Assembly (NCBI GenBank): GCA_964456185.1 | Contig: CAYVZZ010000081.1 | Location: 1-10,212, forward strand | Direction: 5' to 3' | DNA length: 10,212 nt | From: CAYVZZ01 sp964456185 | GTDB lineage: Bacteria; Pseudomonadota; Gammaproteobacteria; Pseudomonadales; Alcanivoracaceae | Part shown: one piece after another, positions 1-7,768 of the stretch | How positions within the stretch are numbered: the first letter of the stretch is position 1 | How the letters are laid out: each line of letters starts with the position of its first letter | Position numbers and translations under genes: made by a program | Notes under the pieces: generated by a model | Told to the model about the DNA's origin: nothing | Databases searched by the model: none | What the model saw: the letters and a program-made list of their open reading frames with translations, nothing else

Positions 1-1
1 A

Positions 2-397
2 GCTGACATCGAAAAGGCCACCCAGCAAACGCCTTGGAACAAACGCTTGTTTGCTAGCTGCTTAAAGAGCGGTTATCAATGCCAAGTGGTGCGCCATCGC
101 GATCAAATCGTCGCGTTCCAGATACTTTCATTTGTGTTGGATGAAGCTCACCTGATGAACATTGCCGTGGCTCCCGCCTATCAGCGGCGGGGATTGGCGC
201 GGGCGTTGCTCGATCACGCCATCGCCGAGATGGTTAAAAAAGGCAGTCACTTCTTGTATTTGGAAACCCGCGCCAGTAATCACAAGGCGCAGGCGTTATA
301 CCTATCGTTGGGGTTTGAGCATTACGCCGACCGGCGTCATTATTATCGCACCCCGGAGGGGCGCGAAGACGCTTGGTTGATGATGAAAGTGTTGTAA
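2..397 (+). CDS. rimI: Ribosomal protein S18-alanine N-acetyltransferase RimI, 5'-truncated by the window edge
   Basis: A GNAT-fold acetyltransferase that, by family knowledge, transfers acetyl from acetyl-CoA to the N-terminal alanine of ribosomal protein S18. The frame is open to the left edge, and the residues there (including TPWNKRLF) continue the family alignment. The TTG at 47 is therefore internal, and the true start lies outside the window. 131 residues are visible against about 148 in E. coli RimI. Visible motifs: VLDEAHLMNIAV (core strand), YQRRGLARALL (acetyl-CoA pyrophosphate loop, with Ala replacing the second Gly of the usual QRxGxG), LETRASN, ALYLSLGF, and RRHYYRTPEGREDA near the C-terminus, which carries the tyrosine expected to act as general acid. 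It is the only plus-strand gene and converges on dapB with one base between the stops. The family call is firm; the substrate rests on close similarity to E. coli RimI. Confidence 0.93.
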   Translation, partial: ADIEKATQQTPWNKRLFASCLKSGYQCQVVRHRDQIVAFQILSFVLDEAHLMNIAVAPAYQRRGLARALLDHAIAEMVKKGSHFLYLETRASNHKAQALYLSLGFEHYADRRHYYRTPEGREDAWLMMKVL

Positions 398-398
398 T

Positions 399-1226
399 TT
401 AAGACTTACCCCACCCTTTGCTTTCACCTGACAGTCCCAACACATCCTGCATATCAAACAGACCATTTTGATGGTTGCCTAACCAAACTGCTGCGCGTAC
501 GGCGCCATTGGCGAATGCCATACGACTGGATGCTTTGTGGGTGATTTCCACGCGCTCGCCCTCGGCAGCAAAGAGCACCGTGTGGTCGCCAACAATATCG
601 CCACCACGAATGGTTGAGAAGCCGATGGTGTCACCTTTACGCTCGCCCGTGTGACCTTCGCGGCCATAGATAGCGCAGTCTTTTAGATCACGCCCCAGTG
701 TTTGCGCGACCACTTCGCCCAAGCGCAGTGCTGTACCCGAAGGCGCATCGACCTTGTGACGATGGTGTGCTTCGATAACTTCCACATCAGCCTCTTCGCC
801 CATAACCGAAGCCGCCATTTCCAGCAGCTTAAAGCAAAGATTAACGCCGACGGAATAGTTAGGCGCATAACAAATGGCCGTCTTGGCGGCGGCATCACGC
901 ACGGATTGTTGCTGCTCATCGTCCAACCCCGTGGTGCCAATAACCAGCTTCACCTGATTCGCCGCACACAGCTTGGCATTGGCCACACTGGCGGCAGGTG
1001 CAGAAAAATCAATAAAGGCATCAGCTTGGTTAATCACCTTGTCCAGGGCATCAACCACTTCTATGCCAAGTTTGCCTTCACCGGCCAATTCACCTGCATC
1101 GGCACCAATCAAGCTGGAGCCTGGGGCATCGACAGCGGCGGCAAGCTCGGTTGCCGGGTTGGCCAATGTGGCCTGCATCAACATGCGCCCCATGCGGCCT
1201 GCGGCACCAATAATTCCGATTTTCAT
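399..1226 (-). CDS. dapB: 4-hydroxy-tetrahydrodipicolinate reductase DapB
   Basis: Cytosolic NAD(P)H-dependent reductase of the diaminopimelate pathway, supplying meso-DAP for peptidoglycan and lysine. It has 275 residues (E. coli 273). The N-terminal Rossmann domain has the dinucleotide loop GAAGRMGR at residues 7-14 and the GTTG motif at 97-100. The catalytic and substrate segment EAHHRHKVDAPSGTA is at 152-166, with the expected catalytic His154 and Lys158. FSTIRGGDIVGDH at 203-215 and the C-terminal GLFDMQDVL are also present. After DVL the chain runs on for about 12 residues rich in Gly, Ser and Lys, slightly longer than the E. coli end. The ATG at 1226 is preceded by CAGGAGT at a good distance, and the gene starts 12 bases after the fkpB stop, so it is almost certainly translated from the same message. 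It is not followed by carAB as in Pseudomonas; it meets rimI tail to tail instead. Confidence 0.97.
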   Translation of the reverse strand: MKIGIIGAAGRMGRMLMQATLANPATELAAAVDAPGSSLIGADAGELAGEGKLGIEVVDALDKVINQADAFIDFSAPAASVANAKLCAANQVKLVIGTTGLDDEQQQSVRDAAAKTAICYAPNYSVGVNLCFKLLEMAASVMGEEADVEVIEAHHRHKVDAPSGTALRLGEVVAQTLGRDLKDCAIYGREGHTGERKGDTIGFSTIRGGDIVGDHTVLFAAEGERVEITHKASSRMAFANGAVRAAVWLGNHQNGLFDMQDVLGLSGESKGWGKS

Positions 1227-1238
1227 GGTTTACTCCTG

Positions 1239-1772
1239 TTACTGGCTGGCGCTGGATGTGTCGTCGTCCGCATCATCCAGATAGTTCACCACCGAGATGC
1301 CCAGGTCTTGTGGTTTAACCTGCACATCGTGAATTTCAAATTGAATCATCAAGTCGCGACCGGCCAAGGGATGATTAAAATCCACCGTCACCCAGTCGTC
1401 CGATACAGCAATGACAATGCCGGTGACGTCGGCCTCGCCTTTGTTGCTGCGATGGTCGTCGGTGAAGGAAATCATCATCCCCTCTTCCGGCTGAATGCCC
1501 ATCTTGTCGATGACATCCGGTTTGAAGTACTGCACGTTGTCTTCGCTGCGTTCACCAAAGCCTTCACGCGCTGGAATCATAGCGCTACTTTTGTCGCCTT
1601 TTTTGCTGCCAGCCAAGGCTTTTTGAAAACCCGGCAAGAGCGATTCGTCGCCCCACACAAAGGTGGCGGGCTCTTCGATGGCATCAATCAAGCGGCCATC
1701 ATTCGCCAAAAACAAGCTGAATGTCAGGGTGATTTTTCGGTTGGGGCCAACGACTAACGGCTCATTGCTCAT
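1239..1772 (-). CDS. fkpB: FKBP-type peptidyl-prolyl cis-trans isomerase FkpB (SlpA, SlyD-like)
   Basis: A cytosolic prolyl isomerase and chaperone of the SlyD/SlpA group. By family knowledge it helps fold nascent proteins. Using the ATG at 1772 it has 177 residues. The FKBP part is split by an insert-in-flap domain at roughly residues 72-125. GDESLLPGFQKAL (41-53), GDKSSAMIPAREGFGE (59-74), QYF (81-83) and the subgroup signature DFNHPLAG (131-138) match E. coli FkpB. There is no His-rich metal tail, which argues against SlyD itself. About 25 residues beyond the E. coli end form an acidic and serine-rich tail (DDADDDTSSASQ). A TTG at 1787 would add five residues but has no ribosome binding site. 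The ATG has GCGAG eight or nine bases upstream, and its first 11 bases overlap the end of lspA (ATGAGCAATGA), which suggests coupled translation. Confidence 0.94.
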   Translation of the reverse strand: MSNEPLVVGPNRKITLTFSLFLANDGRLIDAIEEPATFVWGDESLLPGFQKALAGSKKGDKSSAMIPAREGFGERSEDNVQYFKPDVIDKMGIQPEEGMMISFTDDHRSNKGEADVTGIVIAVSDDWVTVDFNHPLAGRDLMIQFEIHDVQVKPQDLGISVVNYLDDADDDTSSASQ

Positions 1773-2277
1773 GATGTTTACTCGCAAATAACAATTCTAT
1801 GGCGATTAGGATGGCGCCCAGTGTGATGGCACTGTCCGCCAAATTAAAGGCAGGAAAATGCGAAGCGCCCCAGTGGAAGTCCAGGAAATCCACTACATAA
1901 CCCAGTCGGACACGGTCAATCACATTACCAATGGCACCGCCCAGCACCAGTGACAAGGCAACGGCCTGCCACTTTTCATGCGGCTTTAAGCGCGCCATCC
2001 AAATCAAGATGACGACACTGGCGACGATAGCCAAGGCGGTGAAAAACCACCGCTGCCAACCGCCCGCACCAGCCAGAAAACTAAACGCCGCGCCATAGTT
2101 ATAGGCCAAGGTGAAATTGAAAACCGATATCACCTTTTCAGGATGATACGGCTCCAGCAAAGCTACGGCCCACCATTTAGTTAACTGATCCAGCACAATA
2201 ACGGCCGCCGTCAGCAACAACCAAATAAGGTGATGCGGATACCAAGCGCTCGCCGCGCCACTGCGATTGTTATGCAA
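1762..2277 (-). CDS. lspA: Lipoprotein signal peptidase (signal peptidase II) LspA
   Basis: Inner-membrane aspartyl protease that removes the signal peptide of prolipoproteins after diacylglyceryl modification. With the TTG at 2277 it has 171 residues (E. coli 164). Four hydrophobic segments lie near residues 17-40, 62-72 with 77-95, 104-117 and 150-164. Conserved blocks are LDQLTKWW (29-36), NFTLAYNYGAAFSF (54-67), GGAIGNVIDR (113-122), VVDFLDFHW (128-136) and FNLADSAI (144-151). The catalytic pair is expected to be Asp130 and Asp148. Start choice: a strong GGGGAGGT lies eight bases before the TTG at 2277, while the longer in-frame GTG at 2298 has no ribosome binding site and would add seven residues absent from relatives. 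No ATG occurs until mid-protein. The start overlaps the ileS stop (TTGCATAA). The C-terminus overlaps fkpB by 11 bases. Confidence 0.95.
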   Translation of the reverse strand: MHNNRSGAASAWYPHHLIWLLLTAAVIVLDQLTKWWAVALLEPYHPEKVISVFNFTLAYNYGAAFSFLAGAGGWQRWFFTALAIVASVVILIWMARLKPHEKWQAVALSLVLGGAIGNVIDRVRLGYVVDFLDFHWGASHFPAFNLADSAITLGAILIAIELLFASKHHEQ

Positions 2278-5080
2278 AGCGACGTACCTCCCCTTCACCG
2301 TCGATATTAGTCACGCAGCGCCCACACAATTCGGGGTGTGCTTCATTTTTGCCCACGCTGTCCCGATGATGCCAGCAGCGCACACACTTCTCTGCGTCTG
2401 CCGCTTCAATGAGCACTTTCAAGCCGGGCAAGGAGGCTTCCAGCTCGGCGGGTGCGTTATCGAAGGGCTGCAAGCTGACATCGGAGGTGATGGTAACGAA
2501 GCGTAGCTCGTCACCCAGCTTCTCTAACAGCTGGCGAATCTTGCCGTCGACAAATAAGGTCGCCTTGGCGCCCAAGTTGCCTTTAACCACTTTACGATTA
2601 CGGGCTTCTTCGATGCCCTTGTTGACTGCCTGTTTAATGACTTGCGCCTGATCCCAAAAATCACGTCCCAGTGCCGCATCGGCAGGCAAGCGGGTGAGGC
2701 CATCGTACCATTCTGTTAGAAGAATCGAGTCGGCCTTGTCGCCCGGCAAATGTTGGTAAATTTCCTCAGCGGTAAACGGCATCACCGGAGCCAACCAACG
2801 CGAGAAGGCCTGCGCCAGATGATACAGAGCCGTCTGGCAAGAGCGCCGTGCCAAGGAGTTTTCCTGCGTGGTGTATTGGCGGTCTTTGATGATATCCAAA
2901 TAAAAGCCGCCCAAATCCATGATGCAGAAATACAGCAATTTCTGACAAACCTGATGGAAGTGGTAGCCCTTATAGAGTTCAACCAGTCCATCTTGCAGGC
3001 GCTTGGCCGCGTCAACAATCCAGGCATCCAGTGCCAGCATGTCAGTCGGTGCGACCAAATCTTTTGCCGGATCAAAACCATCCAGGTTAGCCAAAAGGAA
3101 GCGCGCCGTGTTACGCATACGGCGGTAGCTATCGGCGGTCTGATTGATAATTTTCTCGGAGACGCTCATCTCGCCACGGTAATCGGTAGACGCCACCCAA
3201 AGACGCAAGATATCGGCGCCCAATTGGCCGATTACCTCTTGGGGCGCAATCACATTGCCCACCGATTTGGACATCTTGCGTCCCTTCTCGTCCACGGTGA
3301 AGCCGTGGGTCAAGACGGTTTTATAGGGCGCTGCATTGCGAATCGCCAAGCTGGTGAGCAAGGAGGACTGGAACCAGCCACGATGCTGATCTGAGCCTTC
3401 CAAATACAAATCGGCCGGTGTGCGTAAGTTGTCGCGGCGGTCCAGCACGGAAAAGTGCGTGGTACCGGAATCAAACCAAACGTCCAGCGTGTCGGTGACT
3501 TTACGATAGTCCTTGGCGTCTTCACCGATTAGCTCTTCGGCGTCCAGCTCGAACCAGGCATCGATGCCCTCTTTTTCGACGCGCTGCGCGACCTCTTCAA
3601 TTAACTCGGCGGTACGCGGGTGCAGCTCGGCGGTGTCGCGATGAATAAACAACGCCATGGGTACACCCCAGGTACGCTGACGCGAGATACACCAGTCGGG
3701 ACGGCTTTCCAGCATGCCATCGATGCGCGCACGACCCCACTCGGGCAGCCATTCCACTTTCTCGACTGACGCTTTGGCTTGATCCAACAAACCATTACGG
3801 CTCATGGACACAAACCACTGTGCGGTGGCACGGAAGATAATCGGCTTTTTGTGACGCCAACAGAACGGATAGCTGTGCTCAATATCGGCTTTGAACAGCA
3901 AACGGTCGCCGTCGGTTAAGGCATCCAGCACTAATGGATTGGCTTTACGCACGTGTTGACCGCCAACAACCGGCAAGTCCTCGCGGAAGCAGCCGTTATC
4001 CAGCACGGGGCTGTCCACATCCAGGCCATAACGCTTGCCCACCACAAAGTCGTCGGCACCATGGCCGGGGGCGGTGTGTACACAACCGGTACCGGCTTCC
4101 AGGGTGACATGGTCGCCCAAGATAACCGGCACCTGACGCTCGAGGAAAGGATGCTGTAGCAGCAGATTTTCCAGCACCTCGCCTTTCACCGGCTGGCTTT
4201 GCGAGACGTTCGTCAGGCCGGTGCGCTCTACCACGCTTTCCACCAGCCCTTCGGCCAGCACCAGTTCCCACTGTTTGCCATCCTGCTCGGCAGTCACCAG
4301 CACATAGTCAAAGTCCGGCTTGAGCGTCACCGCCTGGTTGGCCGGCAATGTCCAAGGGGTTGTGGTCCAGATAACCAAATCTGGACGTTCCGCCTGCCAG
4401 CCAGTGGCTTGATTAAAGGCCGCCACATCGACCACGCGGAAAGGTACGTCAATAGCAGGCGAAGTGTGGTCGTGATATTCCACTTCGGCCTCGGCCAAGG
4501 CCGAGCCACAATCCAGACACCAGTGAACCGGCTTGAAGCCTTTCTCCAGGTGGCCATTTTCAATGATTTTGCCCAAGGCGCGAATGATGTCGGCCTCGGT
4601 TTCAAAATTCATCGTCAGGTAGGGGTTGTCCCACTCACCCAACACGCCCAAACGCTTAAAGTCTTCACGTTGGCCATCCACTTGTTTGGCGGCATACTCG
4701 CGGCATTTATTGCGGAAGGTGCGGGCATCAACCTTGCGACCGACTTTGCCAACCTTCTTTTCGACTTTCAGCTCAATGGGCAGGCCATGACAATCCCAGC
4801 CCGGCACATAGGGCGCATCCATACCATCAAGCGTATGCGATTTGATGATGATGTCTTTCAAAATCTTGTTGACGGCATGACCAATGTGAATGTCACCATT
4901 GGCATAAGGAGGGCCATCGTGCAGCACAAACTTTTCGCAGCCTTGGCGGGCGTCGCGAATGCGCTGATACAGTCCCATTTCTTGCCATTTCGCCAAGCGC
5001 TTCGGCTCGCTTTTCGCAAGGCCTGCCCGCATGGAAAATTCGGTCTTGGGCAGATTTAGCGTGGATTTATAATCCGTCAT
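2270..5080 (-). CDS. ileS: Isoleucyl-tRNA synthetase IleS
   Basis: Class I aminoacyl-tRNA synthetase that charges tRNA-Ile and edits misactivated valine. It has 936 residues, nearly the same as E. coli (938). The HIGH motif is at 65-68 within PPYANGDIHIGHAVNK, and KMSKS is at 602-606 (GRKMSKSVGN). The editing (CP1) domain shows WTTTPWTLPAN at 238-248 and GTGCVHTAPGHGADDF around 330-345. The tRNA-binding C-terminus ends in a zinc knuckle with Cys899, Cys902, Cys919 and Cys922. This is the bacterial-type enzyme, the form usually sensitive to mupirocin, not the eukaryote-like resistant form. The ATG at 5080 lies 11 bases after the ribF stop with GGGAT as a modest ribosome binding site. The last codons contain the ribosome binding site of lspA. 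In E. coli the same neighbours, ribF before and lspA after, form one operon. Confidence 0.98.
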   Translation of the reverse strand: MTDYKSTLNLPKTEFSMRAGLAKSEPKRLAKWQEMGLYQRIRDARQGCEKFVLHDGPPYANGDIHIGHAVNKILKDIIIKSHTLDGMDAPYVPGWDCHGLPIELKVEKKVGKVGRKVDARTFRNKCREYAAKQVDGQREDFKRLGVLGEWDNPYLTMNFETEADIIRALGKIIENGHLEKGFKPVHWCLDCGSALAEAEVEYHDHTSPAIDVPFRVVDVAAFNQATGWQAERPDLVIWTTTPWTLPANQAVTLKPDFDYVLVTAEQDGKQWELVLAEGLVESVVERTGLTNVSQSQPVKGEVLENLLLQHPFLERQVPVILGDHVTLEAGTGCVHTAPGHGADDFVVGKRYGLDVDSPVLDNGCFREDLPVVGGQHVRKANPLVLDALTDGDRLLFKADIEHSYPFCWRHKKPIIFRATAQWFVSMSRNGLLDQAKASVEKVEWLPEWGRARIDGMLESRPDWCISRQRTWGVPMALFIHRDTAELHPRTAELIEEVAQRVEKEGIDAWFELDAEELIGEDAKDYRKVTDTLDVWFDSGTTHFSVLDRRDNLRTPADLYLEGSDQHRGWFQSSLLTSLAIRNAAPYKTVLTHGFTVDEKGRKMSKSVGNVIAPQEVIGQLGADILRLWVASTDYRGEMSVSEKIINQTADSYRRMRNTARFLLANLDGFDPAKDLVAPTDMLALDAWIVDAAKRLQDGLVELYKGYHFHQVCQKLLYFCIMDLGGFYLDIIKDRQYTTQENSLARRSCQTALYHLAQAFSRWLAPVMPFTAEEIYQHLPGDKADSILLTEWYDGLTRLPADAALGRDFWDQAQVIKQAVNKGIEEARNRKVVKGNLGAKATLFVDGKIRQLLEKLGDELRFVTITSDVSLQPFDNAPAELEASLPGLKVLIEAADAEKCVRCWHHRDSVGKNEAHPELCGRCVTNIDGEGEVRRFA

Positions 5081-5091
5081 GGGTCATCCCG

Positions 5092-6024
5092 TTAGCTTGT
5101 TGATTCAAAAAACTGTCGTGCGGCGGCGATGTCGTCATCGATGGCCGCTTTCATGGTCTCAAGGTCGTCGAACTTTTCTTCCGGCCGCAAAAATTGCAGA
5201 AACTCCACCGTCAAATATTGGCCATAAAGGTTGCCGTCGTAATCCAGCAAATAGGTTTCCAAGCGGTTATCCTGGCCGTTCACGGTAGGACGTGTGCCAC
5301 AGCTAGCCACTCCCGGCCAACACGACAAACCACCGCCGCTTACCTGCACGACGTACACACCAGCCACTGCTGCGCGCTTTGCATCCAGTGCCTGGTTGAT
5401 CGTCGGGCAGCCAATGGTACGACCAAGCTGGTCACCATAGCGCACCCGGCCATTGATGCAATAGCGATGCCCCAGTAATTCGGCGGCATCCTTCAATCGA
5501 TTGTCTTTCAGCGCAGCACGAATACGCGTGCTGGAAATACGTTCACCCTGGGCTTCTACGGTTGGCGTATCAACCACTGCAAAATTATGCATCTGACCTG
5601 CCTGTCGCAGCAGATGGATATCGCCCTCGCGCCCGCGGCCAAAGCGAAAATCATCGCCCACCACCAGATATTGCGTATCCAGCCCGTCCACCAACAGAGT
5701 GCGAATAAAATCATCGGCGGACAAAGATGACAATGCTTTGTTAAACGGCAGACACAATATCTGGTCGATACCACAAGCCGCCAAGGCGCGCACCTTATCG
5801 CGTAACGGCGTGATACGGGCAGGCGCTTTATCCGGCGCAAAAAATTCTACCGGCTGCGGCTCGAAAATCATCACGGTCGATTTCACGCCCAACTCGCGCG
5901 CACGCGCAACCAAGCGCGCCAGAATCGCCTGGTGGCCTTTGTGTACGCCATCAAAATTACCGATGGTCACCGCACACCCGCGATGTCGCTCGCGCAGGTT
6001 ATGGGAACCGCGAATCAGCTCCAT
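5092..6024 (-). CDS. ribF: Bifunctional riboflavin kinase / FAD synthetase RibF
   Basis: Cytosolic enzyme that phosphorylates riboflavin to FMN and adenylates FMN to FAD. It has 310 residues from the ATG at 6024 (E. coli 313). The N-terminal FAD synthetase domain has GNFDGVHKGH at 22-31, FEPQPVEFF at 54-62, VGDDFRFGRGREGD at 122-135 and ISSTRIR at 163-169. The C-terminal riboflavin kinase domain starts near residue 185 with GHRYCINGRV, GRTIGCPTIN at 201-210, GTRPTVNG at 243-250, and RLETYLLD at 254-261 with the expected catalytic Glu257. The usual GFPTAN is GCPTIN here, and ANIGTRPT is ASCGTRPT; the metal and phosphate residues Thr208 and Asn210 are kept. The reading frame is open upstream to 6090 (TTG), but that stretch overlaps promoter elements and lacks family similarity. 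MELIRGSHNL matches the known N-terminus, and AGGT stands a few bases before its ATG. Confidence 0.96.
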   Translation of the reverse strand: MELIRGSHNLRERHRGCAVTIGNFDGVHKGHQAILARLVARARELGVKSTVMIFEPQPVEFFAPDKAPARITPLRDKVRALAACGIDQILCLPFNKALSSLSADDFIRTLLVDGLDTQYLVVGDDFRFGRGREGDIHLLRQAGQMHNFAVVDTPTVEAQGERISSTRIRAALKDNRLKDAAELLGHRYCINGRVRYGDQLGRTIGCPTINQALDAKRAAVAGVYVVQVSGGGLSCWPGVASCGTRPTVNGQDNRLETYLLDYDGNLYGQYLTVEFLQFLRPEEKFDDLETMKAAIDDDIAAARQFFESTS

Positions 6025-6060
6025 TGAGGACCTGTCATTATCTGCTCCGGAGGTGCGCCG

Positions 6061-6090
6061 ATTATAGGGAAGAATCGCCGCCAGCACCAA
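6061..6090 (-). promoter_or_regulatory. Candidate sigma-70 promoter for ribF-ileS-lspA-fkpB-dapB
   Basis: The 85-base gap between murJ and ribF carries a perfect -10 box TATAAT (plus-strand 6061-6066) and a partial -35 box TTGGTG (6085-6090) separated by 18 bases. Transcription would begin near 6054, giving a leader of about 30 bases before the ribF ATG. The position suits an internal promoter that lets ribF and ileS be expressed independently of murJ. The -35 match is only three of six, so the call rests mainly on the -10 box and the location. Confidence 0.55.
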
Positions 6091-6109
6091 ACCTCAAGCC
6101 CCAGAATCG

Positions 6110-7696
6110 TTAATGTTTAAGATGCCGAGGGCGCAATCCGGTCAAGAAGAGCACACCAAAGTAGCTGGCAATGCCCGCCACGATTAACACCGACAGATGC
6201 CAAACGCGGGTTAAGGCTGCCCACTCTTGCCACTGGGCAGGCGCGGCAGACAGCCACCACAACAATGCCGCCATGGTGCCGCCCGCCAGCAATAAACGCC
6301 CGAGATACAACCACCAACCCGGTTGCGGCCGGTACACTCCATCGCGCCGCAAATACCAATACAACAGGCCGGCATTACCCCATGCCGCCAGCGCCGTAGC
6401 CAGGGCCAGTCCGGCATGTGCCAGAGGGAACACCAGCGCCAGCATTAGAATCATGTTTAACACCAATGTCACTACGCCAATTTTGACAGGAGTTTTAGTG
6501 TCTTGGCGGGCAAAAAAGCCCGGTGCCAGCACTTTGATTAGCATGAAAGCCAACAGCCCCACGCTATAGGCGCGCAGCGACAGCGAGGTCATCATCACAT
6601 CATGATGGGAAAACTCGCCATATTGAAACAAGGTCGACAACAAGGGCACACTAATCACCGCCACGGCTATAGCGGCTGGCCAGCCAATCAACAGCACCAG
6701 CTTAATCGCCCAATCGAGCGTATGAGAAAAAGCCTTGGGCGATTTATCGGCATGTTTCTTCGACAAGCTGGGCAGGATAACCGTGCCGATGGCTACCGCA
6801 AAAACGCCCAGCGGCAAGCCATTCAAGCGATCGGAATAGTACAACCAAGTCACACTGCCGGTTTTTAGCATAGAGGCGAGAATGGTATCGAGTAGCAGGT
6901 TAATCTGGCTTACGGAGACACCAAACAATGCCGGCAGCATGAGTTTGAGAATTTTCTGAACGCCTGGATCACGCCAGAAAAAACGCGGTTTTGGTAGCAA
7001 TCCCAAGCGCCACAAAAACGGCAGCTGAAACAATAGTTGCACCATACCGGCCAATAACACGCCCCAGGCTAGCGCCACCGCCATGCGAGGGTCAGCAAAA
7101 AAAGGCGTGAGGAAAAGCGCCGCCGCAATCAAACAAATGTTCAGCAACACCGGCGTAAAGGCAGGCACCGCGAAACGGTTCCACGTATTGAGAATGCCGC
7201 CCGCATAGGCCGTCATGGAAATAAAGAAAATATAAGGAAAAGTAAGGCGCAGCATCTCGATGGCGAGATCACGCTGTGCCGGGTTGTCGGTAAACCCCGG
7301 TGCAAAAACGGTGATCAACACCGGCGCACCCAACACGCAAGCCAAGGTCACCCACACCAAAATACCGCTGAGCGTGCCTGCCACTCGATCGATAAGCTCT
7401 TTGGTGGCAGCAAAAGGTCCTTTGGTTTTGTATTCCCCCAACACCGGCACAAAGGCCTGATTAAACGCGCCTTCGGCAAACAAGCGGCGCAGAAAGTTGG
7501 GAATACGAAAAGCCACAAAGAAGGCATCGGTGCCGGCCGATACGCCAAGGATGTTGGCAAACACCATGTCACGCAACAGGCCCAACACCCGCGACAGCAT
7601 GGTCATGACGCTGACGACTGCAGTCGACGCCAAAAGCCCGCCCTTGCGCGAGCGTGCTTTATTGGGTGTATCGGCCTGATGTGAGGTATCGGTCAT
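6110..7696 (-). CDS. murJ: Lipid II flippase MurJ (MviN family)
   Basis: Polytopic inner-membrane MOP-superfamily protein that flips lipid II to the periplasmic face for peptidoglycan synthesis. It has 528 residues with many hydrophobic segments throughout, consistent with the 14-helix fold. The N-terminal signature SRVLGLLRD, then GTDAFFVAFRIPNFLRRLFAEGAFNQAFVP, is unmistakable. By alignment, the functionally important E. coli residues Arg18, Arg24, Asp39 and Arg52 correspond to Arg36, Arg42, Asp57 and Arg70. Arg290 in YYSDRL probably corresponds to Arg270. The first 18 residues are a hydrophilic, basic extension absent from E. coli. The ATG at 7696 has no recognisable Shine-Dalgarno; a TTG 21 codons in (codon 22) follows AAGGGCGGG and would give a start closer to relatives, so the N-terminus is uncertain. 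It lies 85 bases before ribF and beyond the rpsT terminator, so it needs its own promoter or readthrough. Confidence 0.95.
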   Translation of the reverse strand: MTDTSHQADTPNKARSRKGGLLASTAVVSVMTMLSRVLGLLRDMVFANILGVSAGTDAFFVAFRIPNFLRRLFAEGAFNQAFVPVLGEYKTKGPFAATKELIDRVAGTLSGILVWVTLACVLGAPVLITVFAPGFTDNPAQRDLAIEMLRLTFPYIFFISMTAYAGGILNTWNRFAVPAFTPVLLNICLIAAALFLTPFFADPRMAVALAWGVLLAGMVQLLFQLPFLWRLGLLPKPRFFWRDPGVQKILKLMLPALFGVSVSQINLLLDTILASMLKTGSVTWLYYSDRLNGLPLGVFAVAIGTVILPSLSKKHADKSPKAFSHTLDWAIKLVLLIGWPAAIAVAVISVPLLSTLFQYGEFSHHDVMMTSLSLRAYSVGLLAFMLIKVLAPGFFARQDTKTPVKIGVVTLVLNMILMLALVFPLAHAGLALATALAAWGNAGLLYWYLRRDGVYRPQPGWWLYLGRLLLAGGTMAALLWWLSAAPAQWQEWAALTRVWHLSVLIVAGIASYFGVLFLTGLRPRHLKH

Positions 7697-7733
7697 GGAG
7701 GCAGGTAACGCCTATCAGAGTAAGTTGCTGCTG

Positions 7734-7762
7734 AGGCTAGCGTGCCAATTGTGATGACACAA
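7734..7762 (-). promoter_or_regulatory. Weak candidate promoter for murJ
   Basis: Between the rpsT terminator and murJ there are 72 bases. The only arrangement with correct spacing is TTGTGT (plus-strand 7757-7762) and TAGCCT (7734-7739), 17 bases apart, each matching three of six consensus bases. It is listed because the terminator implies that murJ needs a promoter here, not because the boxes are convincing. Confidence 0.22.
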
Positions 7763-7768
7763 GTCCCT

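Noticed and set aside
702..1757. A 351-codon open frame on the plus strand opposite dapB and fkpB
   Set aside because: It lies antisense to two clearly recognisable genes, spans their junction, resembles no family I know, and arises from codon bias of the opposite strand.
4199..5059. A 286-codon plus-strand open frame opposite the ileS N-terminal region
   Set aside because: It is antisense to the conserved HIGH-containing part of ileS and has no recognisable domain or ribosome binding site.
6025..6090. N-terminal extension of ribF to the TTG at 6090
   Set aside because: The added 22 residues have no counterpart in RibF proteins and would overlap the -10 and -35 boxes; the ATG at 6024 gives the family N-terminus.
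7697..7768. A possible sigma-54 site (TTGGCACG) upstream of murJ
   Set aside because: The required TTGC-type -12 element is not at the correct distance.
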